A DNA stretch of 64,000 nt, taken from Rapana venosa. Its lineage: Eukaryota; Mollusca; Gastropoda; Neogastropoda; Muricidae. The notes beneath the pieces were generated by a model. It was not told the origin of the DNA, ran no database searches, and was given only the letters and a program-made list of their open reading frames with translations. Made by a program: the position numbers and the translations under genes. Location of the stretch: NCBI GenBank assembly GCA_028751875.1, contig CM054153.1, positions 7,458,150 through 7,522,149 of the forward strand. The letters are read 5' to 3'. Below, one piece after another: positions 34,846 to 47,552 of the stretch; position 1 is the stretch's first letter, and the number at the start of each line of letters is the position of its first letter.

Positions 34846-37439
34846 GCTTCGTGACGTTTCCATGTTAATAACAGGAAAAACAGTTAGGCCTGTGACATAG
34901 TTTATTCTGTAACCAACTGAACTCCAAGGCTGCCTCTGCAACTGTGTGCACTTAGTTGCTATAGTGATATTTTGTTACTGAACTGTCCAGTTTTTTTCCT
35001 AGGCTCACGTGGTTTGCTTACTAAAGTGATAATAGGATAAATGCTAAGTTTTGTAGTCTTTACAAATCTTATATCCCCCAAAATGTATATGCTGATGGGA
35101 ATTTATCCGGTAACAAATTTCACAGAAGTTTGAAATGTAAATATTACTACTGTACATCCTGGGCAAACTCATTACACTTAAAAGATGTCCATTCTGCCAC
35201 TCACAGCTACCACGCGGACAGGCAAAATAAAAAAATAGTGGACACACCCAACCCCTCTTTAATTTTACTTTCCCTGCCAAAGGTGTTCATACTGCCTCAG
35301 ACATGCACAGTGAACCCTCCCGCGAAAAATGCCGCATGTTCTTGCTCTGCTTCAGCCGTGTGCGGTTAGAAAAAAGTCAAGTGAAAGGGGTCCCTTTCTT
35401 TTTCGTCGCTAGAAATCTTCCTGGCCGTCATACTGAACCGCTTCCGAGGGTGTGTGCTGAAGGGCAAGGCAGCTTTTGTATTTCTAATGGAAATAGAGCG
35501 CCTGAATAAGTATGAACACCTTTTCTAAAATGTGTACGTTTTTTCAAGCCCGCTCTACAGTTGTGAGTGTCAATTGGGCATAACCTTCGATCTTGTTCCT
35601 CGCTACACTTTCTTCTTTCCTAGGCAGTGAAAAGAAAAAAAGGATTGCCATACAAAATTTCTGTGAATATGTACAGAAAGGTATACAGTTTTTTTAAGTG
35701 ATCAGAAGTGCTTGCAGACTGCACTCTATAAAGTGTGACTTGGTGGGTTTTGACTTTGTAGACTTCCCCAAGATGGCAGCATTAAAAAGTTTGGTGGAGG
35801 AGGTTTGGACAGTGCTTCACAAGTCTGTTTCCACTGGGCTTGTAGGCATTGATATATTTTACTTGTTTCTTCAGTGAACTGAAGGAGAGGTTTTTTTAAA
35901 TAAAAATTAATTAAATGAATACCAATCAAAATCTTTGTTTTTCAAAGGCAGTCTAAAAAATTATGACCGTGTTTGTTTTGAAACATGATTACCTTTTTTT
36001 TTAAATTGTGTAAAAGGTGAGGTAAAAATAGCAAAACATTTTCAACATGCCTAGGATTTTCAACAAGTCCATGTTGTTTACTACAGATGAAAGTTACTCA
36101 ACTACTGAAAATCGAAATTTCAGGATGGATAAATAGTGGCAAGCATTTTGAGAGGTAGGCAGGTCTTGCATTGTGTTGTTGATGTCACTGTATCATTGTG
36201 TCAAGGAGTTGTTAAGTATTGGCGTCATGTACAGGCATCCCTTACATCCTGGAGGGGCCAGCCAGGCCAGAGGCCAGGCCAGAATCATTTGTTACAGAAA
36301 TAATGTACTGTTGTTGACAGTATCCCTGGACTCCTATCGTGGGGCCATGTTTGTCATGGTAATGTTCCTTTTTTTGACCGAGTGTCCCAGGAATCGGTTT
36401 TCAATTCGTCTTAGTCCCTATTTCAAATTTCTTTTTGAGCTTAATTGTAGCAAGACCTTGGCCTCTGCCTCCAATTTGATATAATCTGCACACATACAGT
36501 AGCTGATGGACATGAAGATCTTTGAATTTGTCGTTGTAGGGCATGTGTGCATGCATATTGGAATTTTTCCAAACTTTAATGTTGCGAGTTCCTGCGAAGA
36601 AGCAGAAATAATTAAAATCTCAGGACAGAACAAAGGTGAGACCAACAACGCATACTGTGATATGTGTTGGTGTGATATTTGGACTGCAGCTGGTGGAGAA
36701 AAAAGTGCTTCATCAAGATGAACACAAAGGGCTTTTATTAATTGAATGCATGGTTGAGTCATGGTTGTGTTTGTTAGCGCATGTCCCCCAGAAATTGGTT
36801 ACTGTCCCAGATTTGTCAGTGGCTTTGGTCCTGAAGGATAGGCGTGCCTGTATATGTCATTTATGTGACGTGTTGTAGGTGCATGTATCATTGTCAGAGA
36901 TGAGAACTTTCTGCCTGTAGGCGGAAATCTTCATTGGTCATTTTTGAGATATGTGCTGTAAATAGAGGGGAGTGGATGCAACTCCTTTGCTTCAGAGACA
37001 GCTTTGACAATCTGTTGGCTGTCAGATGCAATGAATATTGCTAGCAGCAAGGAAACAAACAGAAAATGAAAGTGTAAAAGGAAATGTCAGGTGCATGGAT
37101 TACTCTGTGACGTCTTGGAAAAGTTGCTGGATGATCTGTAAACTTTGCTGTGACCGACACATGCAAATACTCGCAATATGTGTACATGTTGTTTTTAACT
37201 GGTTGACGTCATTGTCAACCATGGGTATCACCTGTGGTGCCTTGTGCTAGATCGAAAGCATACAAATGCTCTCATCCTGCTGCCTACCAAGTTAAGCTGC
37301 AATCTGACTTCAGGGATACATACACACACAGAGCTAAGTATAGGTATTCATGCTTGCAAGAGCAAATTTCATTGGCAAGTTTTGTTTAGTTTTTATCAAG
37401 CACACTATTTTGTACAAATACTGAAGAAATTGCTGTCCA

Positions 37440-37545
37440 AAATCTTTGGCTTCAGAGGGTTAAACCCCCTGACCCCCACCAAGGGCATTGCCCCTGGACC
37501 CTTCTGGGAGGCTTACTCAGCCCCCAGACCACCGCTAAACTTACA
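37440..37545 (+). repeat. Repeat-like segment with C-rich hairpin
   Basis: 'gagggttaaaccccctgacc' and 'aagggcattgcccctggacc' have the look of a transposon end (short inverted motifs GGG/CCC). No partner copy in the window. It directly precedes the minisatellite array. Confidence 0.3.
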
Positions 37546-37569
37546 ATGTTTCCTTTGTTCTCATCTCTG

Positions 37570-39060
37570 CATTGTATCCAGATGTGGTGTTCTTTGTCTT
37601 GTGTCCATATTGTTCTGTGTTCATGTTGGTGGTGTTCTATGTGTTGTGTTTGTGGGCGGTGTTCTGTTGCGTTCGTGTTGGTGTTCTGCGTTCATGTTGG
37701 TGGTGTTCTGTGTGTTGTGTTGCGTCCGTGTTGGTGGTGTTGTGTGTTGTGTCCATGTTGGTGATGTTCTGTTGCGTCCGTGTTGGTGGTGTTGTGTGTG
37801 TTGTTGCGTCCGTGTTGGTGGTGTTGTGTGTGTTGTTGCGTCCGTGTTGGTGGTGTTGTGTGTGTTGTTGCGTCCGTGTTGGTGGTGTTCTGTGTGTTGT
37901 TGCGTCCGTGTTGGTGGTGTTGTGTTGCGTCCATGTTGGTGGTGTTCTGTTGCGTCCGTGTTGGTGGTGTTCTGTGTTGTTGCGTCTGTGTTGGTGGTGT
38001 TCTGTGTGTTGTTGCGTCCGTGTTGGTGGTGTTTGTGTGTGTTGTTGCGTCCGTGTTGGTGGTGTTGTGTGTGTTGTTGCGTCCGTGTTGGTGGTGTTCT
38101 GTGTGTTGTTGCGTCCGTGTTGGTGGTGTTTTGTGTGTTGTTGCGTCTGTGTTGGTGGTGTTCTGTGTGTTGTTGCGTCTGTGTTGGTGGTGTTCTGTGT
38201 GTTGTTGCGTCTGTGTTGGTGGTGTTCTGTGTGTTGCGTCTGTGTTGGTGGTGTTCTGTGTGTTGTGTTGCGTCCGTGTTGGTGGTGTTGTGTTCGTGTT
38301 GGTGGTGTGCGTGTTGTGTTGGTGGTGTTCTGTGTGTTTGTGTTGCGTCCACATTGGTGGTGTTCTGTGTTGCGTCCACATTGGTGGTGGTGGCGTTCTG
38401 TGTGTTGGGTTCATGTTGGTGGTGTTGGTGTCCATGTGTGTGTCTATGTTCATGTGTCACTGGAATTAATGTCCATGTGTTTGCATGCCATTGCTATTCA
38501 TGTGTCATAGGTGCCATGGCACACTAGACATCAGTACATGGACAGTAATGGCATGCAAACACATGGACATTTATTCCAGTGACACATGAACATAGACACA
38601 CACATGGACACCAACATGAACCCAACACACATACCACTGCCAACACGGACGCAACACACATACCATTGCCAACACGGACGCAACACACAGAACACCACCA
38701 ACGCGAACGCAACACACAGAACACCACCAACGCGAACGCAACACACAGAACACCACCAACACACATACCACTGCCAACAGGACGCAACACACAGAACACC
38801 ACCAACGCGAACGAACACACAGAACACCACCAACGCGAACGCAACACACAGAACACCACCAACACGGCAACACACAATACCACCAACACGGAACGCAACA
38901 CACAGAACACCACCAACGCGAACGCAACACACAGAACACCACCAACGCGGACGCAACACACAGAACACCACCAACGCGGACGCAACACACAGAACACCAC
39001 CAACGCGAATGCAACACACAGACCACCACCGACGCGACGCAACACGCCGAACCACCTAAT
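37570..39060. repeat. Minisatellite arranged as a large inverted repeat
   Basis: Left arm 37570-38427: about 27 units of a 29-33 bp repeat ('gttggtggtgttctgtgtgt' + 'tgttgcgtccgt'). Right arm 38620-39060: about 15 units of its reverse complement ('aacacacagaacaccaccaa' + 'cgcgaacgc'). The inner 75-80 bp of the arms (38427-38500 and 38540-38620) are unique sequence and nearly identical in reverse complement. The spacer is about 35-40 bp. Long Cys/Val- or Thr-rich reading frames here are repeat artefacts. Confidence 0.93.
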
Positions 39061-39196
39061 GCATGGAAAACCATGGCATACCTAGTCTCTGAACATGGCA
39101 TACCTATAGGTCTCTGAACATGTAATTATGTATAATATATAAGATGCAAGGTATTCATCATCATAATCTCCTTTCCTATTCTGGGTTCTCCTTTCC

Positions 39197-40690
39197 TTGG
39201 TGGACTTGGCCCTGTGACCCTTTGATCTCAAGCACTCAGGCTGGTAGGCCTCCCCCGTGTTTTTTTTCCATGTGACCCCGACCCACTTGCAGAGAACAGA
39301 ACAAATTTCAAAGGATTCTGATTGACTGGAATTTTTTCCTAGGTAAGGAGGGTCCTTGGCTATAGTTCCAAGCCAAGAAAGGTAAACAGAAAACCCCCAC
39401 CATCTAACTTTGAATGGTTTTTAAATGTAGATTCTCTACCTCGCGTTATGTTCAATCCTCCAGTCAGGTTAGGTGTGAGGTCACTGGCAATATCCAGCCC
39501 CCCCCCCCCCCCCAAGTCCATGGAGGAAGAAAATGTTGGAGATGTTGTGGGTGACAACATCATGCCCAACGTATCTCCTGGGGAAAGTAAACATTTCCCC
39601 GGGAGATGTTTGGGCGACATCATGCCCAACATATCTCCTGGGGAAAGTAAACATTTCCCCCCTCCATGGACTTGGGGGAGGAAGCTGGATATTGCCAGTG
39701 ACCTCACACTTAATTAACCCGACTTCAGGAGAATTGAACAAGCGCCTTATTTGCTGAACGGCTCTTAAATACCCCTACAGACAGGAAGGCAGGCATGATG
39801 GGATGGGACTGGACATGTAACTTGAAATAAACCTGTGGCTAAATTTTTAAGAGTAAGCGAGGAGTAGGCTGAATAGATAAATTATAATTTAACACATGCA
39901 AACAGGTGCTGTGTTTATTGCAACTGCCCCTGACATATTACCTGAGCTTTAAGAAAAATGAAAGCTAAAATTCATTCTTTCCCTTCCTTTAAAAAAAATC
40001 TTGCAAGTATATTTATGGCTGTCATATTGACAGACTGTGCAGTTAGGTTTGGTGGGATTCGAACTCTTTTTCTTCATCAGAACCATCATAGCTTTTTTTC
40101 TGGATCTGCCAGCGTAACCAACCTTCCTTCTTATCCATATCAAGGTTCTGCAGAATCTCTCCTTGCAACCCTACTTTTCTAAGCTTTCTTTACAAACAAC
40201 TCTGCTGAAAATGCTCTCATGGGAAGTGATGAAACGGAACAGGCCAAATTTTAATTCATAAACTCTGACTGAAGGTTCCCGACAGCAGGGTGCTGTTCAA
40301 CTTCACCTACGACTGAAGGTTCCTGAGGGCAAATGGTTGCAGACACCACCGACGAACTAACAAATTTTCAATGACAACATTGCAAGTAGTTTCAATTTAG
40401 ACCCTGTCTGTAGTGACTGGTTTAAGAGCCATTTGGCAAAGAATCTACATTAAAAACCATTCAAAGTCAGATGTTGGCAGTTTTCTGTTTACCTTTCTTG
40501 GTTGGTTTCCTCCTCCTCAGGAACTATTGCCAAGGACCCCCTTACCTGGGAAAAGATTCCAGTAATTCAGATCCTTTCAAATTTGTTCTGCTCCCTGCAA
40601 ATGGGTCAAGACAATGGGATCACATGAAAAAAACAAGAGGGGAGTCATCCTAGCCTGAGTGCTTAAAGATCAAAGAGTCATTAACAACCA
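39197..40690. repeat. Inverted repeat with about 240-280 bp arms
   Basis: 39205-39440 (plus 39749-39790) is the reverse complement of 40396-40690. Matches include 'tacctttcttgg', 'ccttacct.ggaaaa.attccagt', 'aaatttgttctg' and 'agcctgagtgctt'. The arms are diverged, so the structure is old. The inner 39790-40396 is AT-rich and unrecognised. Confidence 0.85.
39447..39736. mobile_element. Foldback element inserted into the left arm
   Basis: Ends are inverted repeats of about 80 bp: 'gtgtgaggtcactggcaata' with 'agtccatggagg' at the left, reverse-complemented at the right. The centre has two direct copies of 'catcatgcccaac.tatctc' + 'ctggggaaagtaaacatttc'. It interrupts homology between the two arms of 39197-40690, so it is a younger insertion. 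Confidence 0.75.
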
Positions 40691-42115
40691 AGTGCACATC
40701 AAAGAAAATAGTTACCCCAGAATGCAAAGGCGACTGATGAATCCACTTGTGAGTACTTTTCACTGTGCCAGACAAAGATACCTGCAACCAACAGAATGCA
40801 ACAAAATTCAAATCTGAGCTTTCTTGTTTTTATTTTGTCAATAATTGCTTTGCTGCTATGTAGTAGGCTGTTTCAAACAGATCACTTTTACATCCATCCC
40901 AAGCCTCCTTCCCTAATAAGTCCCTCTGTATCCCAACTACACTACACAGCACTCTAAAATGTGTGATTCACATAGATCCCATCATGTCTTTGATCATACT
41001 ATGACTGGACTGTTTTGAGTCATCTGGCACAGTTTTTAAATTTCCTTCAAATATTTTGCCCCAAAACTGCATACTGCACACAATGCTTTCACAATTTGCT
41101 CAAACTACCAAATAAAACGGTGAAGTACTGTCTAAACAATTTAATTCCGTAAGAAGTTTACATCGATTCAACACTAAACTAGAACAATACCGTAACACAG
41201 AAGCCCAAGCACCTGCCAAGTTTGTGAGGAAAGGTGGCATCTGCCTCTTCCTCTACACCCAATACGAGTTGGTACTTCTTAGATAGATCTGTGACCCCTA
41301 CCCTCTTCCCATAGGACACAACTTTGTCCACTGTCAGTAATACTCTGCATCACCAACCTGCCACACATCCTTCCACTCCTTATGGCTGGGTGGACAAAAC
41401 AATACTGCTGAGAAACACACATGGCCCGTCAATAATGCTACTCTTTCTTCCAGCTACACACTGAACAAACCATGCTGCTTTTCCAATTCACACCAACTGT
41501 ACCAATAAATCAGGTGTGCCCTCCTTGATAGCAAATATGAAACAAACTTCAAAAAAAAAAAAATTCTTTAGTCAACAAACATGAGTATTCCCCATGTAAA
41601 TACATACATATGACATCTTTGTGGAGTCACTGAATTCAAAGGGAACATGTAAAGATGCGATGATCAGATGATGATGCTGAAATGGAACCCAATGCACACA
41701 TGGCAGGCAGTGGGTCTTCTGCCTATATTCTGGAAACCTGATGAAAACGGGACACAAAGGGAAGAAACCAGTTGCTGTTGTAAAGACTGATGCGGATGGG
41801 TGCTGCTGAACACGGACTGCTGCCTGCTTCCACAGAGTATGGACACTGGGGGAACACAGCTCCTCACCTCTATCTACCTCCTTTTAATTAACCACCAAGG
41901 GGACCCACCACACCGTGAAGAAATCAAAACACTTTCCTACCAAACACTGCTGGGCAATTTACCACCAGGTAAAAACTAATAGGTCATAAAAACAAGGGGA
42001 GAAAAAGTTCGGAAAGAAAAAAAACAACAAACAAAAAAGCCCTTTCTGATGACATGACGAAGAGGAGCATTACAGGTAAATGAAGCGACGACGGGGATGA
42101 TTGTTCAGCGCTGCT
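40691..42115 (-). other. hnRNP K 3' UTR region
   Basis: Follows the hnRNP K stop on the minus strand. AT-rich, without long repeats; contains the candidate poly(A) signals. Likely 3' UTR at least to about 40.8 kb. Confidence 0.5.
40829..40834 (-). promoter_or_regulatory. Candidate poly(A) signal for hnRNP K
   Basis: AATAAA on the minus strand, about 1.28 kb after the stop, followed by a T/G-rich stretch (TTGTTGCATTCTGTTGGTTG). ATTAAA hexamers occur nearer the stop (about 41.14 and 41.88 kb) and another AATAAA near 39.91 kb, so the site is uncertain. Confidence 0.35.
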
Positions 42116-42146
42116 CTAGTAGTTGCCTCCATCCGACTGCTTGACA
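42116..42146 (-). CDS. hnRNP K last coding exon (C-terminus and stop)
   Basis: After ATGTTGCAG, one base completes Ser, then VKQSDGGNY and TAG. SVKQ is the conserved start of the vertebrate C-terminal tail (SVKQY...). The 3' UTR follows at lower coordinates. Confidence 0.9.
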
Positions 42147-45100
42147 CTGCAACATAACACAACAACATCCACTGACCACAGGCATGCTTTCAGCTTTATG
42201 TCACAAACTATTAACACTAACCAAACTATTTCCTATTTCACAGTGAATGCTCATACTTTCTCAGTTAAGAACCTTGAAAAAAAAAAAAGCCCCCAAAACC
42301 AGGACACCTAGACATGACTTTGACATCACAACAGACTGAATTAACCTCAACGATTATGTTTTGGTAAAAACACAGTAAACTTATTATGAACATGAAAAAC
42401 AAAAAGGCAGTTAAACATTTACTGATTCACTGACAGTAAACATCTTATTAGCTCAAACTGATATAGACATATACATGTTTTGCATAAGAAATGTGAAGTT
42501 ATAAGCAGACAAAAATAACCAGGCTTGCCCTCATTTTTCAATAATTAGAAGGAAAAAATGCAATGATTGTATATATTTTTTCCATCAGTATTGGCTACCT
42601 TCTGAAACTATCAAAAAGTTGTTTTTTCATCTGTTATTTGAAACTTGCCTTACGTTTCAAACTGAAAGATTCACAACCAAATACAGAAACACAACTGGTG
42701 TATACAACAAGCAAAACAATACTTCAATTCCCACACATCACTTCAGAAATACTCACAGATCCAATGGGTTCACGACTGACTACACCAATGGGTGAAAAAT
42801 GCATGGTTACTATAAACATGGAACCTGGGCTCCATCTTCAAAATACCAACTCCTTGACTGATAAAAGAGCTATGAAGCTGTATTTAAACTGTTGCCATTT
42901 GATAAAGCCTCTTTCAACATGTATTTGGTCAAATGTACTCCTACTTTATTTCAACATGCAGTCATCCACAAAAAGACAGTCCTTAGATTACTTACTGACA
43001 CCATGCAAGTCTTTGTCAAGTACAAGTAACTATTGTCAAATCAGCAACTGTTCCTGCTATATTCAAATAAGCAACTGTTCCTCCTGCTATATTCAAATAA
43101 GCGACTATTCCCGTTATATTCAAATAAGCGACTATTCCTGTTGTATTCAAATATGCAGCTGTTTCCTGCTATATTCAAATAAGCGACTATTCCTGTTATA
43201 TTCAAATAAACAACTATTCCTGTTATATTCAAATATGCAGCTGTTCCTGCTATATTCAAATAAGCGACTATTCCCGTTATATTCAAATAAACAACTATTT
43301 CTGTTATATTCAAATAAGCTATTATTCCTGTTTTATTCAAATAAGCGACTATTCCTGTTACATTCAAATATGCAGCTGTTCCTGCTATGTTCAAATTAAC
43401 AACTATTCCTGTTATATTCAAATAACAACCATTCCTGCTATATTCCTCATGCACCTTGGAACATGTTCCTGCTATATTTTTCATGCATCCTGAATCTGCA
43501 TTCACATGGACCTTTTTCATGCCAAGCATGCTTCCTCACACACACACACAAAATCCTGGCCTTCCTGAAATGCACTTCCATCTAGTGTACTCCGGAGTTA
43601 CCATGCACATCTATATCAGCAGCAGACAATTCCTGGAAGTTGGTTGCCATCATTCCAGGCCCAACCCTTCACAAGCAAAGTCTACCACAGGATGCAAGGC
43701 AAAACACATGCAGACCCATCTCCACTGGCAGGAAAGTCTTGCTGGCTGGGGTGCCAGCACCCACTGTTTGTTACTGCAGCTCTAAAAGTTGGGTGATAAA
43801 GAGAGGCATAGCAGTAGTACACAGGTCAAGTTGGTAAGTCAGGCAGAGCAAGGCAAAGAGTTTAGAAGCAAGCAGCCAGCGCGGTTCCAGAAGACTGGGA
43901 TTCATTGTTTATCGAATCACAGAACAACAAAATCACTAGTCTTCCAGACCACACTGGCCAGGTTAGTATTAGTAGCATCCTCTGGCACCGCAGGCAAAAC
44001 CACACACCCCGTCACCAACCAAACTCACAGCAGACCAGCCCATACCCCATGCCATCCGCAGGTCATGCCATCAATCTCTCCCATCACCAGCTCTAGCATC
44101 TACTACCAAAGTGGCCTAAAAATTCCCTCTCAGCCCTCAAGGACTATTACTACCTTCCAAAGTCTGATCATATTCTGAAAAACATATTCCTCCATCCAAA
44201 GAAAGCTGAATACAATGGAAAAACAGCCTTAAAATTAAGTTATATGTTAAGTTGTTCTATTTTGTTATGCACTGTAAGGTCATGGATTACTGAAGGTGGT
44301 TATAAGCATAAATTGCAGAATAGAGTTAAAAGGTTAAGTAAAGCTTTGTGTTACAAATGTTTTCATTCAGTGCATAGATCTAGATGCTTTAATCCATTGA
44401 GTAGTAAGCCAAATTAGCTTTGTTAGTTTGTGAACCTGGCTAAAAACAAAAAAGACATCACCCCACCCCTCCCCAAAAAAATTTTCAGCACTTTTTTTTC
44501 AAAACTGTTTTATTTATTTAAACTAATAGTATTAAAACCTCAAAATTATTTAAAACCTCAACTAACCCCTGGCACAAAGTGCGCTACAGATGGCTAGCTG
44601 TACACCATGCCTCTACAGAAGCAAGAGAAGACTCCCCACCACCAAAGGACAGGACTGCTAGAAGAAGACTAACCTCAGCTGCAGCATGTACTGAGCATTC
44701 TGGATCTGGTCCTGTGTGCCAGTGATGCTGATGATGCGCTCATTTGACCCGGGCAAGGCTTCGTCAATCACGATCTGTGCACCAGAGCGGCGGCGAATTT
44801 CTGTGATGCGGGCTCCACCTTTCCCGATGATTGCTCCAGCCATCTGAAATAAAGGAATCGCCATCATGAATAATTCTCATGGGTTTTTTTTTCAGCTAAG
44901 CCATTTACTGAAGGCAATATGTGTTGAACTTGATGAACACTGATGTAACCATAATCTATCAATTTTTAAAAAAAATTTATGAAATAACTTCAAACCCACT
45001 AATGCACAGAAAAATTTAACAGTAACATCCTAACCCTAAAAAAACCAATAATAATAATGTAGTGAGAAAAAAAAGACTACAGTACAATGCTGTACTCCCA

Positions 45101-47521
45101 CCAACCACACACACACACATTCAAAAACCCAATGAAAATTACCAGTAACAACCGGCTGAATTACCAATAATGGTTGAATGTTCCTGAATTATATATTCCA
45201 TAAGAAAAATAAACAAGAATAAAATGACAACCAGCTTACATCTTTAGGAATGGTAACTTGAGTAGTTTCTGAGCACTCCTCTCCAAATGACATGCCTTGT
45301 CCACCGCTGATGTTTGTCTGCAAAAAAAATCACAAAAAACAATGATACAACAACTGTCATCTGCACAACACAACAGCAAAGCAGAACTGAGCCCAGCAGT
45401 CACTTATAAACTGGTCTTAACCAAACAACAGGATTCATCAGTGTTCAGAGCACTCCCTCTCCAATCCAATCCAATCCAAGTCTTTACAGCCCCGCCCACC
45501 ACAGAGGCCATATCAGGGCTGTCACCTTGAAAAAGTTTTCAATCTCAGACTAAAACTACGCAACTACATGCAGATTAGGACGGGGTATAAAATCAACTCT
45601 ACCGCCAAAAGGGGACGGGAAAGCTCAGAGGTCAGAGCACTCGCTTCCCCCCAGCCAAGGTTAAGCAGCATTAAGCATGGTTACCAGTTGGATGGGTGAC
45701 CGTTTGTGCGCCTTGGCTTTAAGTACAGTAGCCGACAGTAATCATAACTTCTCCTGCTAAATGATTTTATTCTCACCATGTTTATATAATATTGGCAAAA
45801 TAATACTAACGGAATCTCCACTGAAGTTCTGTTGCATCCCGGAGCCATGGTCGTTTCCCCCAAAGCTGCCTCCACCTCCCAGCATACTTCCTGCAACAGG
45901 TAAAAAAAAAAAATTAAAAAAATAAAAAAACACCCAGTCAACTTTATGCCTTCCATCACAAAGAGATTCTTTCTTTGTCTTTATTTTTCACTCTGTTCCT
46001 TTTCTATTTATAAAAACAAAACATCCCCCCCCAAAAAAAAAAAAATCCAATCATATTTCCAAATAGAACATGGTGCCAAAGAAGCCAAGTCTCTCCCTTT
46101 TTTAAATTTCAATTTTTTAAAACACCAATCCAAACCAAAATTATCACTATGACCCTGCTGACTACAGAGGTCACATGCTATCATCCCATTAAAAAGTTGC
46201 ATTATACATACTAATACTTTTTTTAAAAACTTTTTTAAAAAACCCACCCCCTAAGCAAAAGCCCCAGCAAAATTACAAGCTAACAACTGAATCCTTCTTC
46301 GTGTCCATGTCCTTGCCATAGCACCAGCCACACCAGGATGGTCACCACACAGTGGAAGAACCACACAAATGGCCATTTGCAACCAGATGCAGGACCTCAG
46401 AAATACCACTATGTGTTCGAATCGTGCACAAGGGTGTTTCAGCAACCGTTTGACCACAAGGAAAAACACAGAGAAGGAAAAATGGGTAGGGGGTGTTAGT
46501 CTTGTCAATATTAAAAATATATATATGAAAAACATTGACTTTGCAAACTTATGACATTTCTTTTCATTTAAAAAAAAAAAAAAAAGACAAAAGCAACCAC
46601 CGACAAAAAAAAAAAAAAAAAATCATTACGATTGCTCAATTCTTATTCTCAAGGAAATAGTTCTTACCTCCTCTGCCCATTCCACTGTTCATGTTTCCCC
46701 TGAAACAAAAAATCATATTTAATATTCCTGCCAACCAAAGGCCATATCAGGGCTGTCATCTAACTTTTCTTAATTTCAGACGAAAACTGTGCAGTTATAT
46801 ACAGATAAAAACAGGGTTTAAAACCAGCTCTACTATCATTCCTTGTATCTATGCCCTGGCCAGGAAAAACAACAACACACACACACAAGAGCAACTGAAA
46901 AATATGAGCCATCAAACTTGCTTTGAGATGAAGTCTGATTTCATAGAATGCTTGCTATCACACTAACAAAAAAGAATAAGTAAAATCTTTAAAAGGGATT
47001 ATAGATGTTTGCCTTTTAACAATTTTTTTTAAAGGATAAAGTATATGAGTCTGAATAATCCCTCAAATATGAACCGTACCATGGTTACCAAGAGTTTGCT
47101 TTGAATACAAACCGTAATTGACAGAAAAATATTCAAAGATTTGCCAGAAACCATTACATGCAACCAAATCTTAAATTTTTTTGTTTTTTAAAGGTCGTAC
47201 TTAGCCTGTAAATTGCACAAAGAACACAAGTGTCAACACTTTACCTCATTCCGCCGCGGCCAAAGCTTCCACGGTTCATTCCCATGCTGTCTCCCATGCC
47301 ACCATCGCCCATTCCTCCAAAGCCTCCGCCCATACCACTCAGCCCTCCACGCATGCCTCCCATCCCTCCTCTTCCTCCAAAACCTCCTCGTCCTCCTCGC
47401 ATTCCCCCACCAAATCCTCCCATGCCCATTCCATAGTCATCCATTCCACCAAGTCTGAAAAAAAAAAGGGATTGAAAAACAATGTCAGTGTTAATTCTAG
47501 GATTTCAAAAAAAGGGGGCCC

Positions 47522-47552
<31 letters not shown>

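Noticed and set aside
37244..38527. A 427-codon open frame rich in Cys/Val/Trp, and overlapping long frames on both strands
   Set aside because: It lies across the 29-33 bp minisatellite; frames are open on both strands and the composition follows the repeat unit.
38524..39101. Long open frames on both strands in the right arm
   Set aside because: Same minisatellite in reverse orientation; not coding.
42563..43399. 278-codon open frame on the + strand
   Set aside because: Half is the 27-bp minisatellite, and it is antisense to the hnRNP K intron; no domain.
45645..45700. Possible 5S rRNA gene
   Set aside because: The first third of 5S is missing and replaced by a tRNA-like head; treated as SINE-derived.
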